From Ceratopteris richardii (lineage: Eukaryota; Streptophyta; Polypodiopsida; Polypodiales; Pteridaceae), in assembly GCA_020310875.1 (NCBI GenBank), contig CM035407.1, positions 67,817,658-67,881,657 of the forward strand: a stretch of 64,000 nt of DNA, read 5' to 3'. The notes beneath the pieces are model-generated. The model did not search any database, was not told the DNA's origin, and saw nothing but the letters and a program-made list of their open reading frames with translations. Positions 47,459 to 59,939 of the stretch are shown piece after piece (the stretch's first letter is position 1; each line of letters opens with the position of its first letter). Both the position numbers and the translations under genes were made by a program.

Positions 47459-48149
47459 TCCCACTCATCCTAGTTCCTCTCATCCTCATTCTCAGGAAGA
47501 AACTCTTTCAAAAAAAGGGTTTCAAACTGAGCGTAGTCCATAGGGATAGAGTTCACCTCCTTGAGACTCATCCACTGCACATGCCAAGCGAGAGACTTGC
47601 CTTTAGCACACAATACTCAAGTGGGGTGCCCTTCACTTGATGCACATGATTCCACTTTTGCAAAAGAGTGTAGATTGCAGCCTTGTTTCTCTCATAGTCA
47701 TCCCCCATAAAGATAGGTGGCTTCAATTCTTTCAAGAGGGGAGCTTCCCCAGAACTCTCTCCTTTGTGCTTACTAGGAAAAGAAGAATCTTTCTTAGCTG
47801 TATCTACAGGAAAAGAAGGAGTTTCTCTTTCCCTCCTAGCTAGGAAAGAGGTGACATGTATCTCAAGTGAGATCATTTGAGACTTGAGTTGCTCAATGAG
47901 AGAGGTCACACTACCTATGTCTCTCTCTAATCTAAGGGTTTGTTCTTTTAACTCTGCAAATTTTTCATGCGTAACAAACTCATCGAGGGGTTCCTCATAA
48001 GTATACTCTTCTTGTTGTGGCCCTTTCCCCTCTAGTTTTCTCTCGACTTCTTGCTCAAGCTCTACCTCTTCCATCCTATGGTCAAGGTCCTCTAGTTGTT
48101 CTTTAGATGGAGAAGTGTGTTCTAAGATTTTTTTGCCCTTGGAATCCAT
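47459..48149 (-). pseudogene. gag-pol: Ty3/gypsy element K: gag N-terminal part
   Basis: On the minus strand the ATG at 48149 opens a 193-codon frame. It has an acidic, heptad-rich N-terminus (EQLEDLDHRMEEVELEQEVE, split here as EQLEDLDHRM and EEVELEQEVE, plus LKEQTLRLERDIGSVTSLI) that should form a coiled coil. PPIFMGDDYERNKAAIY, the start of a retrotransposon gag core, follows. A frameshift near 47570 leads into WMSLKEVNSIPMDYAQFETLF and FLPENEDERN at 47560-47465. Copia J then interrupts, and gag continues at 40554. Confidence 0.82.
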
Positions 48150-48712
48150 ATTTCACTCCCCCCGTTTACTAACTAGAGCATGCAAAAAGAATGGAAGTAA
48201 AATTAAATATGCAAGAAAGAAGAGAAATATGATACGAGAGCACTTCCCTGATACAAATTGAAGGCTCCAAAGCAAAATTGAAGCAATCTTTGAAGCATGA
48301 AGGCGTTGATCTTCAATTCTTGCTAGGCCCAAATGAAAATTCAAAATTTCTTGCTGGCTCAAGGAGGTTCTAGTGACCAAAAACCAGCAAGAACGATGCC
48401 AAAAACATATAGCAATAGCCTCAAATGAGCAAATTGAGTCAAACTGAAGCACTTTTGAGTTTTTCTAGCCCTTCTCAGCCCAAAATAGTTAGTCCAACAC
48501 GTGTGCTTCAAAGATATGAAGCTACTCCAAGTGAAAAAAATTGATTCACATGACAAATGATGAAAAACTAGGTGTGTAAGTAACCACCCAATTTCTGACG
48601 AAGCACTGCAGAGGAATTCTAGTTGATCAAGAATTCTCGAAATCAATCATCATTTATTGTGAAGCGGTAGCTTCATAACGTGACAAAGATTTCTCAAATC
48701 AAATGTCGAGTC
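48150..48712 (-). other. Leader (5' untranslated part) of gypsy K, segment 1
   Basis: Sequence between the K gag start and the copy D insertion. No domain was recognised. It continues at 53828 once D is removed. Confidence 0.5.
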
Positions 48713-48943
48713 TATTGATATATTTAGGTACTGATTTGCGTGAGCACTCTAGGACCGTCAAGGCACTTTTTTCCCTCTTTAGGAGGTTTTTTTCCCTCAA
48801 CTTGTATATACGCCTATTGCCCGAATGGGCTAGTTATCTTTGTACATTCTAGTGGTAATACATTCAGTATTGTGTGTTGTGCTCCAAGCTTCTTCTTCTT
48901 CCTTGTGCTGTTCACGTGCTTCCGCAGATGTCTAACTCCAACA
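48713..48943 (+). repeat. 5' LTR of copy D (231 bp)
   Basis: Starts TATTGATATATTTAGG (consensus TGTTGATA) and ends CTCCAACA. Confidence 0.92.
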
Positions 48944-48946
48944 AAT

Positions 48947-48958
48947 TGGTATCAAAGC
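48947..48958 (+). other. Primer binding site of copy D
   Basis: TGGTATCAAAGC, one change from TGGTATCAGAGC. Confidence 0.85.
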
Positions 48959-49298
48959 AGGTCATCGCTTCATCTAGGGTGTTGTCTACACCTCTCTGGT
49001 TGCAGTCTCGGAATTGCACAAAATTTTGTAAGCATACTCAGGGTGTTTGAGAGATCAAAACAGCTTCACTGTGTGGTGTTGAAATGGCGATCTGAGCTCA
49101 TTTCGACTTCCAAACACGCTATCATAGCGCTTGTGTAGGCTATTTTGTCTTTTGTGCCGAATCTATATACTAATTTCGGTTCGTCAGTATAAGCATCTTG
49201 AAGTCTGGTATAGGTTTAGTAGAATTTGTCTAGGCAGTTCTGTTCAACTTTGTGAGATATAGTCAATTTTTTGCATCAAGGTATTTTAATCACTGGCC

Positions 49299-52200
49299 AT
49301 GGCTGAAAGTAGTGATGTATTCCGTATGTGGGCTGTTGATGATAAGTTGGATGGTACCAACTACCCGTTGTGGGCTAATATGATGCGTCATGTATTGGTC
49401 GCAAAAGGATTGTGGAATATTGTGTAGGGTATTGAAAGACGTCCTATTACAACTCCGAATACAGGTACTGCAAATACAGGTGCTAGAGTTGATGGAGATG
49501 GTGTCAAAGATGATGATATTCTATAGATTCTTGTTCGTGTTGTTGTCTCTATTGCACCTACTATAGAGCAAATTTGTTGGGTGGTAGAGATGCTCAGGCC
49601 ATGCATTGATAGCTTTGTCTGTCAAACATGCTATTATTGCTCACATTTGCTCTTGCAGGACAACTAAGGATGCTTGGGATACACGTGACACATTGTACCA
49701 GGGTAGGAATGAGGTTTGTGTTGCTTACCTCCAAAAACAATTGGAGAGTGAGCACATGAATGAAGGTGATTCTATGGAAAATTTTCTCACAAAGATCAAG
49801 GATTTGAAAGAACAATTGATTTCTGCTGATGAAGTTATACCAGATAGCTCACTTGTGCAGACCGTTGTGAATGGTCTTCCTGACTCATATCAGGATTTTG
49901 CTTCTACTTTTTGGTTGATGATGAAAGGCAATCCAAATGCCTTGTCATTTGAGGAGTTACTCTCTGTTTTGTCGCAGGAAGACCAACCTAGGCAAAATAG
50001 GTCTATCATGCGTGTTGTAGATCAAGCTTTCCTGGCTTCTTAGAAGGGCAAATGTAAATGGAGCTCTTCTACTAGTAAGCACAAATATGCAAACACTACA
50101 CATTCAAAGAAGGAAGACAAAGATGAGAAAAAGCCAGAAAAGCAGAAATTGTTTTGCAAATACATAAAGCAAATGATCATGTAATCAAGAGCTATCCAAA
50201 ACTGGTTGCTAAAGAGGCTAAGAAGAAAGAGGCCGGAATGGTTGTTGTAGAGGCCCCTATACCAAAAACAGAGTCTGCTAATCTTGTGCAGGAAGAAGAA
50301 TGGGCATTTACTACTATTTGCAGTTTTGACCCATCTTCTCATGAGCAGTGCATGTCTGTAGTAGACTAAGGTGTTTGGTACGTTGATAGTGGGGCGACCA
50401 AACATATTACCTCGCAGCACAGTTTCTTCTCTTCACTCAAGCTTGCCCCTATAGGAAATACTGTTACATGCACCAACAACTCCTCCTATCCTGTTCTGGG
50501 AGTTGGTAAGATCATTTTGACTACTGCTGATGGTAGTTCTTTCACTTTATCAGACGCTTTGTTTGTGCTAGGGATCAAGAAAAATCTATTATTAGTTTTT
50601 GCATTAGCCAAGATTGGCTTGGTTGTGAAATTTGTTGATGTCAGATGTACAGTTCATGATCTTTCAAATGGCGATGTCATTATTGCTTCTGGCATTTTAT
50701 GTTTTGGGCTATATAAGCTCATAGACTATGAAAGATCTGTAAAAGATTTGGCATGTGCAGTACATGATTCTCAAGCTATGTCAGATGCAAAGCTTTGGCA
50801 TGCACACTTTGGTCATCTGAATTTTGCTAGTTTGCTACGCTTGCAGAAATCTGAAATGATGTCCTCTTTGCCCAAACTTGAGGCACCCGGAAAACATGTT
50901 TGTTAAGGCTGTATTTTGGGAAAAATGCAGCATTCTTCCTTTCCAAAAGATGGTTTAGTTCGTGCTACTCAAAAACTACAGCTTGTACATAGTGATGTCT
51001 CTGGTCCTATGCAGACACCTTCTTTTGGGAACTATCTTTACTTCATGATTTCATCGATGATTTTTCTAGGCATGCATGGGTATATCCATTGAAGGCAAAG
51101 TCCGAAGTGTTTATGTGCTGCAAACAAAATCTGGTTTTGGCTAAAAATCTGTCAGCATATAAAATGGGAACCCTCCGTTCTGATCGAGGGAGGGAATGCA
51201 TGTCTTTTGAATTTCATGCATTTCTGGGTGAACGTGGGATAAAACATCAGTGTATAGTGTCGTATACACCTCAACAAAATGGAGTTACTGAACGAAATAA
51301 CATGTCACTCATGGAGATGGCGAGGTGTATGGTCAAAGGTCATGCTTTACCACATAGTTTGTGGCTTGAAGCTGTCATGTGTGTAGCATATGTACTTAAC
51401 ATGTGTCCCACTAAAGCACTGTAGTCTATCACTCCATATGAGGCTTGGCATGGTTGCAAGCCATATGTTGCTCATCTGCGTGTTTTTGGTTGTCTGGCAT
51501 ATGCATTAGTGCCTGAACAACATCGCAGAAAATTGGATGATAAAGCAATAAAATGTATTTTTATTTGGTATAGTTCTGAAAGTAAAGGCTATCTTCTGTA
51601 TCATCCACAGAATAAACACATACTCATTAGCTGTGATGTTGTTTTTGTGGAAGGTGCTATTCAGCCATTGCATTCATGTGCTAAGGAGACATCTATTAGC
51701 TCCAAAGACATGTATGATACTTTGCTGCCTCTGTTTAGAGGTGGACAATCTAGCGCTGGTCTTAATGAGGCAACTTCTCAGCTTTTGTAGGTTTCATGTG
51801 ATGATGCAGATCATCCCATTTCTGATGCAAATTTACATGATGCACTTGTTAATGAGAGAGTTGATATTGAGTAGGCAAAAACTATGCCAAAATGGCTCGT
51901 GCAAACCTCTCTCATATCATACTCGGTCAGGCTCTCATAGTGCCGCATTTGCATCAGAGTGCTATGCTATGGTTGCATCTAGTCTCTGTGATGAGAACGA
52001 GCCTGTTTGATTTGAAGAAGCACAAAATTCAGAAAATTGGATGGCTGCTATGCAATCTGAATATTATGCTATAATGAAGAATGATACTTGGTCTTTATGT
52101 GACTTGCCTCCTGGCAAGAAGGCCATTGGCACAAAGTGGGTATACAAGCTGAAGCGTAAACCTGATGGAACAATTGACAAGAATAAAGCTAGCTTGTTGC

Positions 52201-53535
52201 AAAGGGTTATGCGCAAGAAAGAGGCTTGACTTTGATGAAACATTTGCACCTACTTGCCAAATGACTATTGTTCATAGCATCTGTGGGCTTGCAGCTCATC
52301 ATGGTTGGAATGTACATCACTTGGACATTAAACCAACATTTTTGAATGGTGACTTGCATGAAGAAGTGTATGTTTTTTAGCCCTGTGGATTTGTGCAGAA
52401 GGGGCATGAAAACTAGGTGTGCAGGTTAAAGAAGGCATTATATGGTTTAAATCAAGCATCACATGCTTGGTATGAAAAGATACATGCCTATCTGATCGCA
52501 CATGGATTTGAGAATAGTCCAATTAAAAGCACCTTATATGTTAAGCGTGCTAATGGTGTGCTTCTGATCATTCTGTTACACGTTGATGACATGCTGCTCA
52601 CCGGTCCCCATGACATGCATATTGCTGATTTTAAGGCTGATTTGGATGCCTCATTTGAGATGCCTGATTTGGGGCATTTGCATCACTATTTGGGCATTCA
52701 GTTTATGCAAGTTGATGGTGGAATGGCTTTGTGTCAACTGAAATATATTGACACATTATTATAGCATTTTTGCCTTGAAATCTGTAAGCCTATTGCCACT
52801 CCTATGGAGACATGTTTATGATTGAGTCTTCATGATGTTGGAGATGCTTTTGATGCTATTCTCTATCAGCAGGCTGTTGGATGTTTGATTTACTTATGCA
52901 TTACTCGGCCAGATATTCAATTTGATATCTCATAATTGAGCAAGTTTATGCATTGACTAGGTATCAAGCATTGGCAGGCGGTTAAGCGCATCTTTCACTA
53001 CTTAAGTGGTACCCGGCTACTTGGATTGTTTTATCCCAAAGGGGGGTCACTACTGCGAGATTTGCATGCTTTTTCTGACAGTGATTGGGCTAGTTGCTAT
53101 GACACTCATGTGTCCACCAGTGGTTTTTGCTTCATGCTTGGTAGCTCATGTATATCTTGGTTGAGCAAGAAGCAACCTACTTTGGCCACTTCCAGTTGTG
53201 AGGCTGAGTATAGGGCAGCTTTCACAACGACTGTTGAGTGTGTGTGGCTCAGATGACTTATGGTTGATTTGGGTGTTGGTTAGCCTTGTGCCACTACCAT
53301 CTTCACTGACAGTCAGAGCACATTGGCAGTTACGAGGAACCTTGTGTTCCATGCTCACACTAAGCACATTGAGGTGCATTATCATTATGTCAAGGAGAGG
53401 TTCTCTACTGGGGAGATCAGCTTGGCATATGTGCCCACATAGGAGAACATTGTAGACCTTTTCATGAAGGCTCTGCCTAGGGAGAAGTTTGAAGCTTTCC
53501 CCAAAGCTTTGGGCTTACTTCCTTTTGTGGATTGA
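49299..53535 (+). pseudogene. gag-pol: Copy D gag-pol, heavily interrupted
   Basis: The ATG lies in CCATGG at 49299. Stops at positions that are CAG in intact copies include 49435 (IVQG), 50041 (SQKG), 52414 (ENQVC), 52762 (LLQ) and 53440 (PTQEN). The zinc knuckle is broken (a deletion near 50160 and NC changed to SY). The protease reads YVDSGATKHIT. Integrase zinc-finger, core (QNGVTERN) and VFGCLAYAL words remain. RT has LDIKPTFLNG and HVDDMLLTG, with the motif tyrosine changed to H. RNase H (SDSDWASC, SSCEAEYRA) ends FVD-TGA. Several frameshifts lie between these blocks. It is non-functional. Confidence 0.9.
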
Positions 53536-53608
53536 TTCCACATAGCTTGACATTTCCTTATACATAAGTGCTAGCTCCTTTATCACTGCATCACACTGAG
53601 GGGGGATT

Positions 53609-53822
53609 TGTTGATGTGTGTGAGCACTCTAGGACCATCGGGGCACTTTTTTCCCTCTTTAGGAGGTTTTTTCCCCCGACTTGTATATACGCCTATTGTT
53701 GTAATGGGCTACTTATCTTTGTACATTCTAGTGGTAATACATTCAGTATTGTGTGTTGTGCTCCAAGGTTCTTCTTCTTCCTTGTGCTGTTCGTGTGCTT
53801 CCGGAGCTGTCTAACTCCAACA
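53609..53822 (+). repeat. 3' LTR of copy D (214 bp)
   Basis: Starts TGTTGATGTGTGTGAG, missing the ATATTTAGGTAGTGAT-like segment present in the 5' LTR, and ends CTCCAACA. The GCCCTAATGGGC repeat is also damaged. Confidence 0.9.
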
Positions 53823-54351
53823 GAGTCACCAAGCTATGGTCCAGAGAAGGTGGGTATGTCAAAGGTAGGAAGTGAAAGAGTAGTTCTTCATAAAGAGGTG
53901 GCTTTGGAAGGCTCAAACTGAGAACTCAGAGCCTTTTTAACTAAGGTAATGACCTATAACCCAAGTCCACAACCCATAATACATGTTTGCATCATTGCTT
54001 TTCCCAACTTCGTGATCCATTCAACAAACTTTGCTGCCCCGAAATTCACAAAATAAACTCGAAAATTTAAGTAATTACCTCCTTCTCCAACTTTTGAGCA
54101 TAACCATGGAAAGATATGAGAAGAACTCAATATATCCCACACGTGGAGTTAGGGGTGCCAAAATCGGGTATATAAGAGAGAGCCTCCTCTTCACTTCTTC
54201 ATCCAAGAGGGAGGAAGAAGGGAGAGAGCTTTGACTGCACTCACTGTTCTGCGCATCCATTGGGTGTCCATCTTGTGTGAAGTCATCCGTTCGTGGGCAT
54301 GTGGACTTCCTTCAGTCCATCGCGTTCACATGTCGCCTGGCTCAGATACCA
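53823..54351 (-). other. Leader of gypsy K, segment 2, ending at its primer binding site
   Basis: Continues the K leader to the right of copy D. At 54340-54351 the minus strand reads TGGTATCTGAGC, one change from the initiator tRNA-Met site. LTR-like sequence should therefore begin just to the right. The assignment to K rests on orientation and position. Confidence 0.5.
54140..54176 (+). promoter_or_regulatory. Candidate plus-strand promoter: G-box and TATA box
   Basis: CACGTG at 54140-54145 is followed 24 bp later by TATATAAG (54169-54176) and then a CT-rich stretch suited to transcription start. No gene was recognised downstream. It lies antisense inside the inferred K leader. Confidence 0.35.
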
Positions 54352-54355
54352 ATAT

Positions 54356-55016
54356 TGAGTGAATTCCTGATGAGATCCTCCATTTTTGGGGGTTTAGATG
54401 CCCAGACTTCGAGGAGAACCTGAAGATCCATCACTTAGCCACTTGGTGCATGGAGAATGATGTGTTGATAACCACCTAGCCACATGTAGCCTTTTTAATA
54501 TATTCCCCTTCTCTCTCTAGTTACCCTCAAAGGCAATTACTCATGGCCTCTCACATGAGTGCCACTTGGCACTCATGTGAGTATCCTACTCTAGATATCT
54601 AAGAGGTGATTCACATCTTATTCAAATCTAATGAAGGATAGTCCATGTTACAATAATCCACCATGTAAATATACTATACACACAAATATACACAAATATA
54701 ATTATTTTCATATGATATTATTTATCGAGAACAACGATTTGCTCATAAGAGTGAATCACAAAGTTACGGCAATATATGGAAATAGTATACATTCCACATA
54801 ATGCTGAATGGTTCTTTAGGGAATTGTAGATATATCCTTTGGTCCGTGTAAGACATAGTAATTTTCTTATTTTCTTGGAGCTTCTTGCGGGATTATTGTC
54901 ATTATCTAGGCATTACTTTAATATTTCATGTGTATTATTTTATTATTTCCTCATAGCTCATGAAAAATACAGGATTGCTCTCCTCACTTCAATGCACAAC
55001 TAGAGAATATTATAAT
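54356..55016 (-). repeat. Candidate 5' LTR of gypsy K (3' end defined, other end unknown)
   Basis: Begins (minus-strand LTR end ...CACTCA) four bases beyond the primer site. Copy E interrupts it at 55017 and it presumably resumes at 60176. No second LTR is available to confirm length or ends. Confidence 0.4.
54550..54581. repeat. Perfect 15-bp inverted repeat with 2-bp centre
   Basis: CTCACATGAGTGCCA, then CT, then its exact reverse complement. This is the longest perfect palindrome I found outside microsatellites. Confidence 0.95.
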
Positions 55017-55246
55017 TGTTGGAGATAGATGTCTGCGGAAGCACGCGAACAACACAAGGAAGAAGAAGAAGCTTGGAGCACAAACACACAATAGTGAATG
55101 TATTACTAGAGAATGTACAAAGATAAGTAACCCATTAGGGCAATAGGCGTATATACAAGCGGGGGAAAAAAACCTCCTAAAGAGGAAAAAAAGTGCCCCG
55201 GCGGTCCTAGTGTGTTCACACACATCACTACCTAAATATATCAACA
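55017..55246 (-). repeat. 3' LTR of copy E (230 bp)
   Basis: Bounded on the right by the polypurine tract (minus strand AGGGGGGATTTG) and on the left by the ATAAT duplication. Confidence 0.94.
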
Positions 55247-55320
55247 AATCCCCCCTGGGAGTGATGCGGTGAACAAGGAGCTGGCACTCATGTATAAGGA
55301 AGTGCCAAGCTATGTGGAAA

Positions 55321-58300
55321 TCACTCCACAAAAGGAAGCAAGCCCAAAGCTTTGCGGAAAGCTTCAAACTTCTCCCTAGGTAGAGCCTTCGTGAAAAGGT
55401 CTGCAATGTTCTCCTGCATGGGCACATATGCCAAGCTGATCTCCCCAACAGAGAACCTCTCCCTAACATAGTGATAATGCACCTCAATGTGCTTAGTGCG
55501 AGCATGGAACATAGGGTTCCTCACAACTGCCAATGCGCTCTGACTGTCAGTGAAGATGGTGGTGGCAAAAGACTGGCCAACACCCAAATCATCCATAAGG
55601 CGTCTGAGCCACACACACTCAACAGTCGCTGTGAAAGCTGCCCTATACTCAGACTCACAACTGGAAGTGGCCACAGTAGGCTGCTTCTTGCTCAACCAAG
55701 ATATACATGAGCTACCAAGCATGAAGCAAAAACCACTGGTGGACATACGAGTGTCATAGCAACCAGCCCAATCTGAGTCAGAAAAAGCATACAAATCTGG
55801 CGGTAGTGATCCCTCCTTGGGATAAAACAACCCAAGTAGCCGAGTACCACTCAAGTAGCGAAAGATGCGCTTAACCGCCTTCCAATGTGTGACTCCTGGG
55901 CAATGCATAAACCTGCTCATCTGTGAGACAACAAACTGAATATCAGGCCGAGTAATGCATAAGTAAATCAAGCATCCAACAGCCTGCTGATAGAGAACAA
56001 CATCGAATGCATCTCCAGCATCATGAAGACTCAATCGTAAACCTGTCTCCATAGGAGTGGCAATAGGCTTACAGTCTTCAAGGCCAAAATGCTGCAATAA
56101 TGTGTCAATATATTTCGTTTGACACAAAGCCATTCCACAATCAACTTGCATAAACTGAATGCCCAAATAGTGATGCAAATGCCCCAAATCAGACATCTCA
56201 AATGAGGCATGCAAATCAGCCCTAAAATCAGCAATATGCTTCTGAATAGGACCAGTGAGCAGCATGTCATCAACATAGACAACAATGATCAGAAGCACAT
56301 CATTAGCACGCTTAACATATAAGGTGCTTTCAGTTGGACTGTTCTCAAAATCATGTGCAATTAGATAGGCATGTATCTTCTCATACCAAGCACGTGGTGC
56401 TTGCTTTAAACCATATAACGCCTTCTTTAACCTGCACACCTGGTTTTCATGCCCTTTCTGCACAAAGCCACGGGGCTGAAAAACATACACTTCTTCATGC
56501 AAGTCACCATTCAGAAATGCTGTTTTAATGTCCAACTGATGTACATTCCAACCATGATGGGCTGCAAGGGCACAAATGCTCCAAACAGTAGTCATACGGC
56601 ATGTAGGTGCAAAGGTCTCATCAAAATCAATGCCTCTTTCCTACGCATAACCCTTTGCAACAGCCTAGCCTTATACCTGTCAACTGTACCATCAGGTTTA
56701 CGCTTCAGCTTGTATATCCACTTAGTGCCAATGGCCTTCTTGCCAGGAGGCAAGTCACATAAAGACCATGTACCATTCTTCATTATAGCATCATATTCAG
56801 ATTGCATAGCAGCCATCCAATTTCCTGAATTTTGTGCTTCATCAAAAGAAACAGGCTCATTCTCATCACAGAGGCTAGACGCAGCCATAGCATAGCAATA
56901 TGATGCAAAGGAGGCACTATGAGAGCCTGAACAAGTATGATATGACAAAGGTGCATCTAATTTGCTGTCACGCAAAGTCTGCACCAACCATTTTGGCATA
57001 GTTTTTGCCTGCTCAATATCAGCTCTCTCATTAACAAGTGCATCATGTAAATCTGCATCAGAAATGGAATGATCTGCATCATCATATGAAACCTGCAAAG
57101 GCTGAGAAGTTGCCTCATTAGGACCACCACTAGACTGTCCACCTGTAAAAAGAGGCATCAAAGTATCATACATGTCTTTAGAGCTAACAGATGTCTCCTT
57201 AGTACATGAAAGCAATGGCTGAATAGCATCTTCTACAAAGACAACATCACACCTAACCAGAATGCGTTTAGTATGTGGATGATATAGACGATAGCCTTTA
57301 CTTTCAGAACTGTACCCAACAAAAATACATTTTACTGCCTTATCATCCAATTTTCTCCGATGTTGTTCAGGCACTAGTGTATATGCCAAAGAACCAAAAA
57401 CCCGCAGATGAGCAACAGATAGCTTGCGATCATGCCAAGCCTCATATGGATTGATAGACTGTAGCGCTTTAGTGGGACACCTCTTAAGTACATATGCTGC
57501 ACACATGACAGCCTCAAGCCAGAAACTATGTGGCAAAGCCTGACTCTTGACCATACACCTCGCCATCTCCATGAGTGACCTGTTCTTTTGTTCAGCAACT
57601 CCATTCTGTTGAGGTGTATACGGCATTGAAAACTGGTGTTTTATCCCACGTTCAGTGAGAAATGCATTAAAATCTGAAGACATATATTCCCCCCCTCGAT
57701 CAGAACGGAGGGTGCCCATTTTACATGCTGACAGATTTTCAGCCAAAACCAAAAACTGTTTGAAGCACAAAACACTTCGGACTTTGCCTTCAATGGATAT
57801 ACCCATGCATGCCTGGAAAAATCATCAATGAAAGTCACAAAGTAAAGATAGTTTCCAAAAGAAGGTGTCTGCATAGGACCACAGACATCACTATGTACAA
57901 GCTGCAATTTCTGCGTAGCCCGAACTGATCCATCTTTTGGAAAGGAGGAACACTGCATTTTGCCCAAAATACAGCCTTCACATACATGTTTTCCAGGTGC
58001 CTCAAGCTTGGGCAAAGAAGACACCATATCAGATTTCTGTAGGCATAGCAAACTAGCAAAATTCAGATGACCAAAGCGTGCATGCCAAAGCTTTGCATCT
58101 GAGATAGCCTGAGAATCATGAACTGCACATGCCAAATCATTCACAGATCTTTCATAGTCTATGAGCTTATACAGCCCACGACATAAAATGCCAGAAGCAA
58201 TAATAACATCGCCATTTGATAGATCATGAACTGTACATTTGTCATCAACAAATTTCACAACCAAGCCAATCTTGGCTAATGCAGAAACTGATAAAAAATT

Positions 58301-59584
58301 CTTCTTGATCCCTGGCACAAATAAAGCATCTGACAAGGTGAAAGAACTACCATCAGCAATAGTCAGAATGATCTTACCAACTCCCATAACAGGATAAGAG
58401 GAGTTGTTGGCGCATGTGACAGTATTCCCTATAGGGGCAGGCTCGAGTGAAGAGAAGAAACTATGCTGCGAGGTAATATGTTTGGTCACCCCACTGTCAA
58501 AGTACCAAACATCTGACTCCACTGCAGACATGCACTGCTCATGAGAAGATGGGTCAAAACTGCAAACAGTAGTAAACGCCCATTCTTCTTCCTGCACAAG
58601 ATTTGCAGACTCTGTTTTTGGTGTAGAGGCCTCTGCAACAACCATTCCAATCTCTTTCTTCTTTGCCTCTTTTGCAGCCAGATTTGGACAGTTCTTTATG
58701 ATATGATCATTCCCTTTACAGTACTTGCAAAACAATTTCTTCTTTTCTGATTTCTTCTCATCTTTATCATGGTTCTTCGAATGTGCAGCATTTGCTGATT
58801 TCTGCTTACTAGTAGAAGAACACCATTTTCCTTTGCCCTTCTGACTAGCCAGGAAAGCTTGATCTGCAACATGCATAATGGACCTGTTCTGCCTGGACTG
58901 ATCTTCCTGCAACAGAACAGAGACTAACTCCTCAAATGATAAGGCATTCGGATTGCCTTTCATCATCAACCGAAGAGTAGAAGCAAAACTCTGATATGAA
59001 TCAGGAAGACCATTCAGAATGGTCTGCACAAGTGAGCTATCTGGTATAACCTCATCAGTAGAAATCAACTGTTCCTTCAAATCTTTGATCTTTGTTAGGA
59101 AACTGTCCATAGAATCACCTTCATTCATGTGCTCACTCTCCAACTGTTTTCGGAGGTAAGCAACACGAGCCTCATTCCTAGCTTGGTACAATTTGGTTAG
59201 TGTATCTCAAGCATCCCTAGTTGTTCTGCAAGAGCGAATATGAGCAATAATGGCATGTTTGACAGACAAGGCTATCAATGCATGTGCATGGGCATCTCGG
59301 CCATCCCAACAAATTTGCTATGCAGTAGGTGCAACAGAAACAACATCACAAACAGGAATCTGCAGAATATCATCTTGGACACTATCTTCATCAGCTCCAG
59401 CACCTGTATTTGCAGTACCTGTAGTTGCAGGTGTAAAAGGACGTCTTTCAACACCTTGCACAATGTTCCACAGTCCTTTTGCAACCAATACATGTCGCAT
59501 CATATAAGCCCATAATGGGTAGTTGGTACCATCCAACTTATCCTCAATAGCCAACATACGGAATACATCACTGCTTTCAACCAT
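55321..59584 (-). pseudogene. gag-pol: Copy E gag-pol (near-complete, about 1420 codons, lightly damaged)
   Basis: The ATG at 59584 starts MVESSDVF. A TAG replaces the E of TAEQIC near 59319, and a TGA replaces W of DAWDT near 59208. The frame is then open 59191-57641: gag, zinc knuckle CKYCKGNDHIIKNC, protease FDSGVTKHIT (A to V), integrase zinc finger HARFGH...CEGC, and the start of the core. A one-base loss near 57770 leads to the frame 57806-56592 (DRGGEYMSS, QNGVAEQK, the VFVEDAIQP linker, RT start). A second one-base loss near 56665 leads to 56595-55321: RT with LDIKTAFLNG and YVDDMLLTG, then RNase H with SDSDWAGC, SSCESEYRA and TDSQSALAVV, ending PFVE-TGA. All catalytic motifs are intact. 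The breaks are described here, not repaired. Confidence 0.93.
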
Positions 59585-59925
59585 GGCCGGTGACTAAAAT
59601 ACCTTGATGCAAAAAATTGACTGTATCTCAAAAAGTTGAACAGAATTGCCCAGACAAGTTCTGCTAGACCTGTAGTTGACTCCGAGACGCTTAAACTGGC
59701 GAACAGAAACTGGTATATACCTTTGGCACAAAAAGACAAAATAGCCTGCACAAGCACTGTGATAGTGCGTTTGGAGGCCGAAACGAGCTCAGATCGCGAT
59801 TTTGGCACCACAAAACGAAGCTGTTTTGATCTTGGAAACACGCTGAGTATGCTCACCAAAATTCGTGCAATTCTGAGACTGCAAACGGAGGAGTGTCGAC
59901 GGTGCCCTAGATGAAGCGACGACCT

Positions 59926-59937
59926 GCTCTGATACCA
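59926..59937 (-). other. Primer binding site of copy E
   Basis: The minus strand reads TGGTATCAGAGC two bases after the 5' LTR. Confidence 0.92.
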
Positions 59938-59939
59938 AT

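Larger units (their letters stand above)
48713..53822 (+). mobile_element. Ty1/copia family-1 element, copy D
   Basis: LTRs at 48713-48943 and 53609-53822, with a perfect target duplication GAGTC (48708-48712 and 53823-53827). Length is 5110 bp. Inserted in the leader of gypsy K, opposite in orientation to K. The 3' LTR lacks about 16 bp near its start that the 5' LTR retains. It is one of the most decayed full-length copies here. Confidence 0.93.
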
